Both the position numbers and the translations under genes were made by a program. A stretch of DNA of 64,000 nt. It comes from Candidatus Sodalis pierantonius str. SOPE (GTDB taxonomy: Bacteria; Pseudomonadota; Gammaproteobacteria; Enterobacterales; Enterobacteriaceae). This document shows, in pieces, positions 26,393 to 34,978 of this stretch. The notes beneath the pieces were generated by a model. That model did not search any database. It was not told the DNA's origin and saw nothing but the letters and a program-made list of their open reading frames with translations. Where the stretch lies: the NCBI RefSeq assembly GCF_000517405.1, contig NZ_CP006568.1, positions 3,038,001 to 3,102,000 of the forward strand, given 5' to 3'. How positions within the stretch are numbered: the first letter of the stretch is position 1; each line of letters begins with the position of its first letter.

Positions 26393-27103
26393 TTAAGCGA
26401 TGACCCGCCGCTGGCCTGTCAGAAAGGGTAGAGCAGCGGCACTACCAGCACGCTGGCGGCCATCACCAGCAGGGTGAACGGCACGCCGATACGAACAAAG
26501 TCGCTGAACTTGTAGCCCCCCCGGCCCCAGCACCAGCGTGTTCACCGACGAGGAGACCGGCGTCATGAACGCCGCCGAGGCGGCGACGGCGACAATCATG
26601 GCGAACGGATGCGGTGAGACGCCCATCTGGTGCGCCGCGCACAGAATAAACAGACTCAGCAGCATCATATGCGCCCCCGCCCCGCCCGACAGGCGCATGA
26701 GCAGGCGCACTACGACATCCACGCCGCCGGTCTTCTCCAGCGCCAGCGCCTGGCCGGCCTCGTTGAGCTTTTGCCGCACCTCGTGGAACCAGTTCAGTAG
26801 CGAAAGCGGCAGCGGCGTAATCGACCGCTTGCCGAGCCACCACAGGCCTTGCATCGGCAGGCTGCAGGCAAAGATGGCGGTCGCCACCGCGGGACCGAGC
26901 TGCCCTCCGAGGGCGATTTGCCAGCTCAGGGTAAAGACCGCGACCGCCGGCATGTAGCGCACGCCGAAACGGGTGGCGCGAACCACACGGTGTTCAGGGA
27001 AGATAGGCGCCAGGCTTTTTTCGGCGGGCCAGGCCTTCATATAGTGTTGTCCGCGTTGGAAAATTTTGTACCAACTTACCGAACCGGAAGGGAGTGTCGA
27101 CAT
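26393..27103 (-). pseudogene. yfbV-yfbS deletion chimera
   Basis: The first 120 or so codons (27103 to about 26741) are YfbV, a small inner-membrane protein (RRGQHY-like start, WQIALGGQLGPAVATAIFA, MQGLWWLGKRSITPLP). The frame then runs without break into the C-terminal part of YfbS, a putative SLC13-type transporter (TGGVDVVVRLLMRLSGGAGAHMMLLSLFILC, then a further internal deletion, HPFAMIVAVAASAAFMTPVSSSVNTLVLGPGG). A seven-G run (coding strand, 26516-26522) shifts the frame just before the YfbS end (KFSDFVRIGVPFTLL in another frame). yfbT, yfbU and most of yfbS are gone. The start ATG has a GAGG site upstream. Confidence 0.9.
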
Positions 27104-27448
27104 AGCGGACCTCAACTTTATGAGCAATGATTAAAATTTTCGCACAATTTCACTAAGAATTTTATAACATTTAAATATATTTTGTCTTTACCGCGGTCTC
27201 TCGTTATCCTATTCCACGCTGCGGGGCTTAGCGCAGCATGCGCCGCCGCCTGCGTTCAGGTCGACCGCGACAGCCAGGGGCAAAGCCGCCTAGGGCTAAC
27301 GTATCAGGGCCGCGTGAGCGCATTGCCGACATCATAACCGCGAATTCACCGCATCCATGATGTTAATCATAAATGTCAGCGGCGGAATGCGCTACGATTA
27401 AAGCCTGTTTGACGAATTATTAACCACGCATAACAAGTAGGTACTTCC
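27104..27448. promoter_or_regulatory. divergent yfbV / ackA intergenic region
   Basis: 345 bp between two divergent starts; it must hold the ackA promoter(s). An AT-rich stretch lies at 27120-27200. I see no operator I would name. Confidence 0.4.
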
Positions 27449-28651
27449 ATGTCGAGTAAGCTAGTACTGGTTCTTAACTGTGGCAGTTCATCTTTGAAAT
27501 TCGCCATTATCGATGCCGCCAACGGTGAAGAACATATCTCCGGTCTCGCCGAGTGCTTCAATCTGCCGGAAGCGCGTATCAAATGGAAAATGGACGGCGT
27601 CAAGCAAGAAGCGGCGTTGGGTGCCGGCAGCGCGCACAGTGAAGCGCTGCACTGTATCGTTAATACCATTTTGGCACAAAAACCGGAACTGTCCGCACAA
27701 TTAACCGCCATCGGTCACCGCATCGTACACGGTGGCGAACGGTTCACCCAGTCCGCCATTATCAATGACGACGTATTAAAAGGCATCGAGGATTCCATCC
27801 CGTTCGCGCCGCTGCATAATCCGGCGCATCTTATCGGTATCCACGAAGCTCTGAAAGAGTTTCCGCAGCTGGCACAAAAGAACGTAGCGGTTTTTGATAC
27901 TGCTTTCCATCAGACAATGCCGGAAGAATCGTATCTTTATGCCCTGCCTTACTCTTTATATCAAGAACATGCTATCCGCCGCTACGGCGCCCACGGCACC
28001 AGCCACTTTTATGTCAGCCGCGAAGCGGCCAAGATGCTTAACAAGCCGGTTGACCAGCTTAATGTGATTACCTGCCATTTGGGCAACGGCGGCTCCGTTT
28101 CCGCCATCCGCAACGGACAGTGCGTGGATACGTCCATGGGACTGACTCCGCTGGAAGGCCTGGTGATGGGCACCCGCAGCGGCGATATCGACCCGGCTAT
28201 CGTGTTCCATTTACACGATGCGTTAGGTATGTCCGTCGCCCGTATCAACACCCTGTTGACCAAAGAGTCCGGTCTGCTGGGCCTGACCGGCGTGACCAGC
28301 GACTGCCGCTATGTCGAGGACAACTACCGCGATAAAGCCGACGCCCGCCGCGCCATGAATGTTTATTGCCACCGTCTGGCCAAGTACATCGGCTCCTATA
28401 GCGCGCTGATGGACGGACGGCTGGATGCGGTGATCTTCACCGGCGGCATCGGCGAGAACGCCGCAATGGTGCGCGAGCTGTCGCTGAAAAAACTGGCGCT
28501 GCTGGGCTTCGAGGTGGATCATGAACGCAATCTGGCCGCGCGTTTCGGCCACGCCGGCGTGATCACCACCGACGCCAGCCGCCCGGCTATCGTCATCCCG
28601 ACCAACGAGGAGTTGGTCATCGCCCAGGACGCCGCTCGTCTGACCGCGTAA
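27449..28651 (+). CDS. ackA: acetate kinase
   Basis: A 400-residue cytoplasmic enzyme (the usual length) interconverting acetyl phosphate plus ADP with acetate plus ATP. ASKHA-fold motifs: VLNCGSSSLKFAI, IGHRIVHGGE, VAVFDTAFHQTMP, YGAHGTSHFYVS, THLGNG-type CHLGNGGSVSAI, DTSMGLTPLEGLVMGTRSGDIDP, IFTGGIGENA. It is followed by a terminator and then pta, the standard acetate overflow pair. Intact. Confidence 0.98.
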   Translation: MSSKLVLVLNCGSSSLKFAIIDAANGEEHISGLAECFNLPEARIKWKMDGVKQEAALGAGSAHSEALHCIVNTILAQKPELSAQLTAIGHRIVHGGERFTQSAIINDDVLKGIEDSIPFAPLHNPAHLIGIHEALKEFPQLAQKNVAVFDTAFHQTMPEESYLYALPYSLYQEHAIRRYGAHGTSHFYVSREAAKMLNKPVDQLNVITCHLGNGGSVSAIRNGQCVDTSMGLTPLEGLVMGTRSGDIDPAIVFHLHDALGMSVARINTLLTKESGLLGLTGVTSDCRYVEDNYRDKADARRAMNVYCHRLAKYIGSYSALMDGRLDAVIFTGGIGENAAMVRELSLKKLALLGFEVDHERNLAARFGHAGVITTDASRPAIVIPTNEELVIAQDAARLTA

Positions 28652-28660
28652 TTCTCATCT

Positions 28661-28692
28661 CCCCGCCGGCTTTGTCCGGCGGGGCTGTTTTT
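28661..28692 (+). terminator. intrinsic terminator between ackA and pta
   Basis: A 9-bp stem CCCCGCCGG / CCGGCGGGG with a 6-base loop, followed by CTGTTTTT. It starts nine bases after the ackA stop and probably reduces read-through into pta. Confidence 0.85.
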
Positions 28693-28725
28693 GACTAACG
28701 AGCAACCGTTGAAAGAGGTTTAGCC

Positions 28726-30861
28726 GTGTCCCGTACAATCATGTTGATCCCTACCGGCACCAGCGTCGGTCTGACCAGCGTCAGCCTCGGCGTGATCCGC
28801 GCCATGGAGCAAAAAGGCGTGAGCCTAAGCGTGTTCAAACCCATCGCGCAGCCCCGATCCGGTGAGGACACCCTCGACGCCACCACCCGTATTATCCGCG
28901 CCAATTCCACTATTCCCTCCGCCGAACCCCTGGCCATGAGCTATGTGGAATCCCTGCTGGGCTCCAACCAGCAAGACGTGCTGATGGAAGAGATCATTGC
29001 CCGCTATCATGCCAACACCCAAGAAGCGGAAGTGGTGCTGGTGAAAGGATTGGTACCCACGCGTAAACATCAGTTCGCCACCGCGCTGAACTATGAAATC
29101 GCCCGCACGCTGAACGCCGAAATCGTTTTCGTGCTCTCGCTGGGCAACGACTCACCGGACCAATTGAAAGAACGCATCGAGCTGGTACGCTCAAGCTTCG
29201 GCGGCAGCAAAAATAAAAACATTACCGGCGTTATCGTCAATAAATTGAACGCGCCGGTGGATGAACAAGGCCGCACCCGTCCGGACCTGTCGGAAATTTT
29301 CGACGATTCCAGCAAGACCAACGTTGATCCGAGCCTGCTGTTTGAAAACAGCCCGCTGCCGGTGCTGGGCTGCATCCCGTGGAATTTCGATCTCATCGCC
29401 ACCCGCGCCATCGACATGGCCCGCCATTTGGGCGCCACCATTATCCACGAAGGGGAAATTCAGACCCGCCGTGTGAAATCCGTCACCTTCTGCGCGCGCA
29501 GCCTGCCGAACATGCTGGAGCATTTCCGCCCGGGTTCGCTGCTGGTGACCTCCGCCGACCGTCCCGATGTGCTGGTCGCCGCCTGCCTCGCCGCGATGAA
29601 CGGCGTGGAAATCGGCGCGGTGCTGCTGACCGGCGGCTATGACATCGATCCGCGCATTCAACAGTTGTGTGAACGCGCCTTCCAGACCGGTCTGCCGATG
29701 TTTACCGTGCAGACCAATACCTGGCAGACCTCGCTCAGCCTACAGAGCTTCAGCCTGGAAGTGCCGACCGACGACCATAGCCGGGTGGAAAAACTGCAAA
29801 ACTATGTCGCGGGCCATATCGATAATGCCTGGATCGAATCCCTGTCCGCCAGCTCCGAACGTCCGCGCCGCCTGTCGCCGCCGGCGTTCCGCTATCAGTT
29901 GACCGAACTGGCGCGCCAGGCGGGTAAACGCATCGTGCTGCCGGAAGGCGACGAGCCGCGCACCGTCAAAGCGGCATCCATTTGCGCCGAGCGCGGTATC
30001 TCCCACTGCGTGCTGTTGGGCAACCCCGATGAAATTCAGCGCGTGGCCGCGGTACAGGGCGTTACGCTCGGCGACAGCATCGAAATCATCGATCCGGAAG
30101 TGGCGCGCGAGAAGTATGTCGCGCGCCTGGTCGAGCTGCGCAAAAGCAAAGGCATGACCGAAGTGGTGGCGCGCGAACAGTTGGAAGATAACGTGGTGCT
30201 GGGCACGCTGATGCTGGAGCAGGGCGAAGTGGACGGCCTGGTGTCAGGGGCGGTGCATACCACCGCTAACACCATCCGCCCGCCGCTGCAGCTCATCAAG
30301 ACTGCGCCGGGAAGTTCGCTGGTGTCGTCGGTGTTCTTTATGCTGCTGCCTGAGCAAGTGCTGGTGTACGGCGACTGCGCCATCAACCCGGATCCGACCT
30401 CCGAGCAGCTGGCGGAAATAGCCATTCAGTCGGCCGACTCCGCCGCCGCCTTCGGTATTGAGCCGCGCGTGGCGATGATCTCTTACTCGACGGGCAACTC
30501 CGGCGCCGGCAGCGACGTCGAGAAAGTGCGTGAAGCCACGCGCCTGGCGCAGGAAAAGCGCCCGGATCTGGTCATCGACGGTCCGCTGCAGTATGACGCC
30601 GCCATTATGGCCGATGTCGCGCTGTCGAAAGCGCCCAACTCGCCGGTAGCGGGTCAGGCGACGGTCTTTATCTTCCCGGATCTGAACACCGGTAATACCA
30701 CCTATAAAGCGGTACAGCGTTCGGCGGACCTGATCTCTATCGGCCCAATGCTGCAAGGGATGCGCAAGCCGGTCAACGACCTCTCGCGCGGCGCGCTGGT
30801 GGACGATATCGTTTATACGGTCGCGCTGACCGCCATTCAGTCGAAACAGGCGGAAGGCTAA
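28726..30861 (+). CDS. pta: phosphate acetyltransferase
   Basis: A 711-residue long-type Pta converting acetyl-CoA and phosphate to acetyl phosphate. N-terminal P-loop-like domain (MLIPTGTSVGLTSVSLGV), central DRTGG domain, and C-terminal catalytic domain from about residue 390 (GKRIVLPEGDEPRTVKAA, GLVSGAVHTTANTIRPPLQ, MISYSTGNSGAGSDVEKV, VFIFPDLNTGNTTYKAVQR). Full length and intact. Ribosome site GAAAGAGG upstream of the ATG. Confidence 0.97.
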   Translation: MSRTIMLIPTGTSVGLTSVSLGVIRAMEQKGVSLSVFKPIAQPRSGEDTLDATTRIIRANSTIPSAEPLAMSYVESLLGSNQQDVLMEEIIARYHANTQEAEVVLVKGLVPTRKHQFATALNYEIARTLNAEIVFVLSLGNDSPDQLKERIELVRSSFGGSKNKNITGVIVNKLNAPVDEQGRTRPDLSEIFDDSSKTNVDPSLLFENSPLPVLGCIPWNFDLIATRAIDMARHLGATIIHEGEIQTRRVKSVTFCARSLPNMLEHFRPGSLLVTSADRPDVLVAACLAAMNGVEIGAVLLTGGYDIDPRIQQLCERAFQTGLPMFTVQTNTWQTSLSLQSFSLEVPTDDHSRVEKLQNYVAGHIDNAWIESLSASSERPRRLSPPAFRYQLTELARQAGKRIVLPEGDEPRTVKAASICAERGISHCVLLGNPDEIQRVAAVQGVTLGDSIEIIDPEVAREKYVARLVELRKSKGMTEVVAREQLEDNVVLGTLMLEQGEVDGLVSGAVHTTANTIRPPLQLIKTAPGSSLVSSVFFMLLPEQVLVYGDCAINPDPTSEQLAEIAIQSADSAAAFGIEPRVAMISYSTGNSGAGSDVEKVREATRLAQEKRPDLVIDGPLQYDAAIMADVALSKAPNSPVAGQATVFIFPDLNTGNTTYKAVQRSADLISIGPMLQGMRKPVNDLSRGALVDDIVYTVALTAIQSKQAEG

Positions 30862-30889
30862 TTCCGCGTTTACGGCGCCAGACATGACC

Positions 30890-30916
30890 ACGCCGGCCTG
30901 AGGCCGGCGTTTTTTT
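30890..30916 (+). terminator. pta intrinsic terminator
   Basis: Inverted repeat CGCCGGCCT / AGGCCGGCG with a minimal loop and seven T, 30 bases after the pta stop. Confidence 0.88.
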
Positions 30917-30945
30917 GCCCTGCGCGGGCCGGCTCGCCCTTCCCC

Positions 30946-31052
30946 AGCGCTTACCCCGTTCAAACCCAACGGGAATTTCCTCAGCGCTTGTGCCTGCTCA
31001 GAACCAATGGGGTTAGGCTTTCCCAAGCGCTTGCGCCGGTTCAGCCCGTGCG
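30946..31052. repeat. three imperfect AGCGCTT-led repeats
   Basis: AGCGCTT recurs at 30946, 30983 and 31026. Each copy is followed by a similar stretch containing GTTCA or CTCAG, then CC-A and a run of G. The region lies between pta and yfcD, where E. coli carries yfcC. No gene is seen here. This could be a decayed short repeat family or chance in GC-rich DNA. Confidence 0.4.
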
Positions 31053-31123
31053 GGCCGGGCGCTACCTCGCCTACGCCCGCCTACATTTAGCCCGAGCGCG
31101 AAGGTCGCCCCCCTCCTCGCTGG

Positions 31124-31700
31124 CTACTGTGCCGCGCTATCGTCCGACGTCTGCGCGGCCAGGGGCTTGCCAAAGCTCTGGGCATTATTGCGGCTCAGCC
31201 ACAGCGACAACGCTTTCAGGGAGTCCGGGGTGAATTCGTCGCAGCGGCCGGTAATTTCCTCCGGCGTCAGCCAATTGACCGCCGCCACCTCGCTCTCCTG
31301 TAACGCGAACGGGCCATGGGTCACGCAACTAAACAGCGATCCCCACACCCGGCAGGCGTCATTCTCGAAATAAAATTGCCCGTGTTCAGCGAACGGCACA
31401 TCCGCGATGCCCAGCTCTTCTTCCGCCTCACGGCGGGCGGAATCGAGCATCCCCTCACCGCTTTGCACCACGCCGCCGGCGGTCGCATCCAGATAGCCCG
31501 GATAGAAGTCTTTGCTGGCGGTACGACGCTGAACCAGAATATTGCCCGCACCATCATGCACCACAATATAACTGGCGCGGTGACGCAGACGTTCCGCGCG
31601 CATCTGCTGGCGGCTGGCGGCTGGCCGGGGCGATGACTTCATTGTTTTCATTGACAATGTCGACCCATTCCTCACCGGCAGACTGACTCTGTTGCTCCAT
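31124..31700 (-). pseudogene. yfcD: Nudix hydrolase YfcD, frameshifted near start
   Basis: The Nudix box is intact (GGVVQSGEGMLDSARREAEEELG cannot be faulted over its key G, E, REAEEELG residues), as is the rest of the 180-residue family pattern (HRASYIVVHDG, FTPDSLKALSLW). The natural start, ATG 31700 (MEQQSQSAGEEWVDIVNE), is in a different frame from the body. A 7-bp tandem duplication of CCGCCAG (coding strand, near 31610-31623) separates them. A longer open frame from 31780 covers the body, but with an unrelated N-terminus. Probably inactive or poorly made. The function of the family member is uncertain. Confidence 0.82.
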
Positions 31701-31783
31701 CCTATGACACCCTTATGCAATGGCGCGGGCAGCCCGCGCGGTATGGTTAAACGGAAAAACCCACTGACGTATTTTGTCATAAC

Positions 31784-32275
31784 TTAGAAGGTTATTGCGA
31801 CTTGCGCAATAGTTTCGCCGCCATCTAATGACAGTACCTGTAACCGGCCGTCCGCCAGTAGACCATAGCTTGCCGGAAAGCCGCCTTTGGGCAAGCTGAC
31901 CGACCCCGGATTGAACAGAATATGCTCCCCCGCCTGCTCCGCCTGCGGAATATGGGTATGGCCGTACAAGAACGCGTCGCCGGGCGCCAGCGGCGGCAGA
32001 TGCGCCGGATGATAGAGATGCCCGTGGGGTTAAAAACAGCCGCCGCGTCTCCCCCAGCAGAACCTGCTGCCAGGGCGCGCTAAAGGGAAAGTCGAGCAGC
32101 ATTTCATCCACTTCGCTGTCGCAATTGCCGCGTACCGCGATAATCCTCTGGCGATAAGCGTTAAGCGCGGCGGCGACTTCCGCCGGTCGATAATCCTCGG
32201 GCAGCGGATTGCGCGGACCGGACCGTGATTCAGAAAATCGCCCAGCAGCAGCCCAAGCTTAACAAACTTCACCCC
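31784..32275 (-). pseudogene. yfcE: metallophosphodiesterase YfcE, broken
   Basis: Calcineurin-like phosphodiesterase family. Fragments in different frames: GDFLNHGP near 32240, then a shifted frame with IIAVRGNCDSEVDEMLLDFP-type sequence, FSAPWQQVLLGETRRLFLT, then another frameshift, then YGHTHIPQAEQAGEH and FNPGSVSLPKGGFPASYGLL. The N-terminal metal site (normally FASDIHG) is missing. At least two frameshifts plus truncation. Confidence 0.9.
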
Positions 32276-32416
32276 GTCAGCGCTATCCCGTCGCCGGCGG
32301 CCGATTGCGGCGTTATTGCGCCATAAAGCCCGCTCACACCCCGCCGCTTATTCGCTTTTATCTCCTGCGCTTTTGCACTACAGTTAAACCACTCGCGTTA
32401 TCCTAGAGGAGGCTTT

Positions 32417-33577
32417 ATGATCGACGTTTATTATGCGCCCACGCCCAACGGCCATAAAATTACGCTGTTTTTAGAAGAGACCGGGGTGCCTTATCAGCTT
32501 CACCGCCTGGATATCAGCGCCGGTGATCAATTCAAGCCGGCCTTCCTGGCCATCTCGCCGAATAACAAAATCCCGGCGATTGTCGACAACCAGTCGGCGG
32601 ACGGCGGCGCGCCGTTAAGCCTGTTTGAATCGGGCGCCATTCTGCTCTATTTGGCGGAAAAAACCGACCAGCTGCTGTCGCACGAACTGCGTGAACGGCA
32701 CACCACCCTGCAGCGGCTCTTCTGGCAAATGGCGAGGTTCGGCCCGATGCTTGGCCAAAACCACCACTTCAACCAGTACGCCCCGGAGAAAGTGCCTTAC
32801 GCCATCAATCGCTACCGTACCGAAACCGCACGGCTGTACGGCGTGTTGGACAAGCAGTTGCAGGACCATCGCTATATCGCGGGTGAGCAGTACAGCATCG
32901 CCGATATCGCCACTTACCCCTGGGCGGTGTCCCATGAGAAACAAGATATCAACCTGGCGGACTATCCCGCGGTACAGCGCTGGTTTAACGAGATCCGCAC
33001 CCGTCCGGCCGGTGGAGCGCGCCTGGCGGCGAGCCAACGGCTAAACCCTGCCGGCCCGGCGGTAGCGGCGCAGATCCCGACGCTGCGTCCGCTTTGGGCA
33101 TTTACTGCCGCCGTGGCCTATGCTTTAGGCAGAATGGAGTTTTGCTATCGCTGCCCACGGCCGCCCGCGGTCCGCTCGCAGCGATTAACGTCGGGCGGAG
33201 AACACCACCATGAAAATTTTAGTGACCGGCGGGACCGGGCTGATTGGCCGGCACCTGGTTATGAGACTACAGACCTTATCGCACCATGTTACCGTGTTGA
33301 CCCGCGACGCCCAGCGCGCGCAGCAGACACTGGGGCCGGAGATTGCCACCATGACCACGCTGGCGCCGCTGTCGCACCTCAACGAGTTCGATGCGGTGAT
33401 AAACCTTGCCGGCGAGCCTATCGCCGAGCGCCGCTGGACCGACGAGCAAAAAAACAAGCTATGCCAGAGCCGCTGGGACGTTACCGGCCAATTGAGCCTG
33501 CTGATGCGCCAGAGCGACAATCCGCCGTCGGTGTTCATTTCCGGCTCCGCCACCGGCTATTATGGCGATCAGAATGA
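32417..33577 (+). CDS. yfcG: glutathione transferase-like YfcG with readthrough tail
   Basis: Residues 1 to about 197 match YfcG, a GST-fold disulfide-bond reductase: PTPNGHKITLFLEE with the conserved Thr-Pro-Asn, SPNNKIPAIVD, LFESGAILLYLAEK, GQNHHFNQYAPEKVPYA, EQYSIADIATYPW. Near 33010 the sequence GGCCGGTGG appears to hold one extra base. The other frame gives the expected end (RPAVERAWRRANG-like, stop near 33044). As a result the frame continues about 190 codons and overlaps the start of yfcH. The core is complete, but the long basic tail is not native; stability is doubtful. Start: GGAGG upstream of ATG 32417. Confidence 0.8.
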   Translation: MIDVYYAPTPNGHKITLFLEETGVPYQLHRLDISAGDQFKPAFLAISPNNKIPAIVDNQSADGGAPLSLFESGAILLYLAEKTDQLLSHELRERHTTLQRLFWQMARFGPMLGQNHHFNQYAPEKVPYAINRYRTETARLYGVLDKQLQDHRYIAGEQYSIADIATYPWAVSHEKQDINLADYPAVQRWFNEIRTRPAGGARLAASQRLNPAGPAVAAQIPTLRPLWAFTAAVAYALGRMEFCYRCPRPPAVRSQRLTSGGEHHHENFSDRRDRADWPAPGYETTDLIAPCYRVDPRRPARAADTGAGDCHHDHAGAAVAPQRVRCGDKPCRRAYRRAPLDRRAKKQAMPEPLGRYRPIEPADAPERQSAVGVHFRLRHRLLWRSE

Positions 33578-34112
33578 TGCCCTGGTGGACGAGGATGAAC
33601 CGCCGATTATCGATTTCGCCCACACGCTATGCGCGCGCTGGGAGAATTTGGCGCTACGGGCGCGCAACGAGAAAACCCGCGTGTGTCTGTCGCGCACCGG
33701 CGTGGTGCTGGCCGCCGACGGCGGCCTGCTGGGCAGGCTCTTGCCGCTGTACAAAGTCGGGCTGAGTGGCCCCATCGGCGACGGCACCCAGTTTATGTCC
33801 TGGATCCACATCGACGATATCGTCAACGCGCTGCTGTTCATGCTGACCACCGACGGCCTGGCGGGCCCGTTTAACGTCTGCTCGCCTTATCCGGTGCGCA
33901 ATGAGCATTTTAGCAGCGTACTGGCGGGGGTCCTGCACCGGCCCGCCTTCACCCGCGTGCCGGCGCGGGCGGTGCAGCTGTTTCTCGGCGAAGGCGCCTC
34001 GCTGATTCTCGGCGGCCAACGGGCAATGCCGCGGCGGCTGACCGAGGCCGGTTTCACTTTTTGCTTCAGCGAACTGGAAGCGGCGCTGACGGAAATCGTC
34101 AACGCCGTATAG
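33210..34112 (+). CDS. yfcH: NAD(P)-binding epimerase-like protein YfcH
   Basis: A 300-residue short-chain dehydrogenase/epimerase-type protein. Rossmann motif VTGGTGLIGRHL at the N-terminus; INLAGEPIAERRWT, SGSATGYYG (Ser and the Tyr-containing catalytic region), LSRTGVVLAADGG, WIHIDDIVNALLFM. The C-terminal DUF1731 region ends the protein (ILGGQRAMPRRLTEAGF). Its substrate is not known. The 5' end is overlapped by the readthrough tail of yfcG; it has its own ribosome site (GGCGGAGAA). Intact. Confidence 0.92.
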   Translation: MKILVTGGTGLIGRHLVMRLQTLSHHVTVLTRDAQRAQQTLGPEIATMTTLAPLSHLNEFDAVINLAGEPIAERRWTDEQKNKLCQSRWDVTGQLSLLMRQSDNPPSVFISGSATGYYGDQNDALVDEDEPPIIDFAHTLCARWENLALRARNEKTRVCLSRTGVVLAADGGLLGRLLPLYKVGLSGPIGDGTQFMSWIHIDDIVNALLFMLTTDGLAGPFNVCSPYPVRNEHFSSVLAGVLHRPAFTRVPARAVQLFLGEGASLILGGQRAMPRRLTEAGFTFCFSELEAALTEIVNAV

Positions 34113-34124
34113 CCATCGGCGCGG

Positions 34125-34898
34125 TTACTTAAGGGCCCCAGAGAGGAACTGCTGCAACCGCGGACTCTTCGGGCTGCCGAATACCGCCGAAGGCGGCCCC
34201 TGCTCTTCGATAACCCCCTGATGCAGGAAGATGACGTGATTGGAAACATGGCGGGCGAACTCCATTTCGTGCGTCACCACCACCATGGTCTTGCCCTCTT
34301 CGGCCAGCTTTTGCATGATACGCAGCACTTCGCCGACCAGCTCCGGGTCCAGCGCCGAGGTGGGTTCATCAAACAACAGCACTTCCGGCTCCATTGCCAG
34401 CGCGCGCGCAATGGAAATGCGCTGCTGCTGCTCGCCGGAGAGGTTTATGGGGTATTTGGCGCGCGCCCGTTCATCGATACCGACTTTGTCCAAATAGCGC
34501 GCCGCGCGCTCGCGCGCGTCGTTTTTGCTGAGGCCCAGCACCTGCACCGGCGCTTCCATGACGTTTTCCAGCACGGTCATATGGCTCCAGAGATTAAAAT
34601 GCTGGAAGACCATCGTCAGCCGGGTGCGCAGCAGCTGCAACTGTTTCTTGTCGAACACTTTTAGCTGGCCGTCATGATCGCGCACCATATGAATATTTTC
34701 GTTATTCACGGCAATCGATCCTTCGCTGGGCTTTTCCAGGAAGTTAATGCAGCGCAAAAAGGTACTTTTGCCCGACCCAGAGGATCCGATAATACTGATC
34801 ACATCGCCGGCGCGCGCTTCAAGCGACACACCTTTCAATACTTCATGGTCGCCATAGCGTTTGTGCAGCTCCTGGATCGACAATTTGATTTCTGGCAT
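34125..34898 (-). CDS. hisP: histidine ABC transporter ATPase, altered signature motif
   Basis: A 257-residue ATPase of the HisJQMP importer, the same length as in E. coli. Walker A (GSSGSGKST), Q-loop (VFQHFNLW), Walker B (LLFDEPTSALDPE) and H-loop (VVVTHEMEFARH) are present. The ABC signature reads LSGEQQQR instead of LSGGQQQR, and Gly is also replaced in HEMGF (now HEMEF). Start ATG 34898 follows AGGA at good spacing. Its partners hisM, hisQ and hisJ are destroyed, so even an active ATPase has no transporter. Confidence 0.93.
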   Translation of the reverse strand: MPEIKLSIQELHKRYGDHEVLKGVSLEARAGDVISIIGSSGSGKSTFLRCINFLEKPSEGSIAVNNENIHMVRDHDGQLKVFDKKQLQLLRTRLTMVFQHFNLWSHMTVLENVMEAPVQVLGLSKNDARERAARYLDKVGIDERARAKYPINLSGEQQQRISIARALAMEPEVLLFDEPTSALDPELVGEVLRIMQKLAEEGKTMVVVTHEMEFARHVSNHVIFLHQGVIEEQGPPSAVFGSPKSPRLQQFLSGALK

Positions 34899-34978
34899 AT
34901 ACGTATCCTGCACGTGGGTTATTGCGGTTTGACATGGCGCAGCCAGCGCTTTTCCGCCTGTTTAAACAGCTTAATCAA

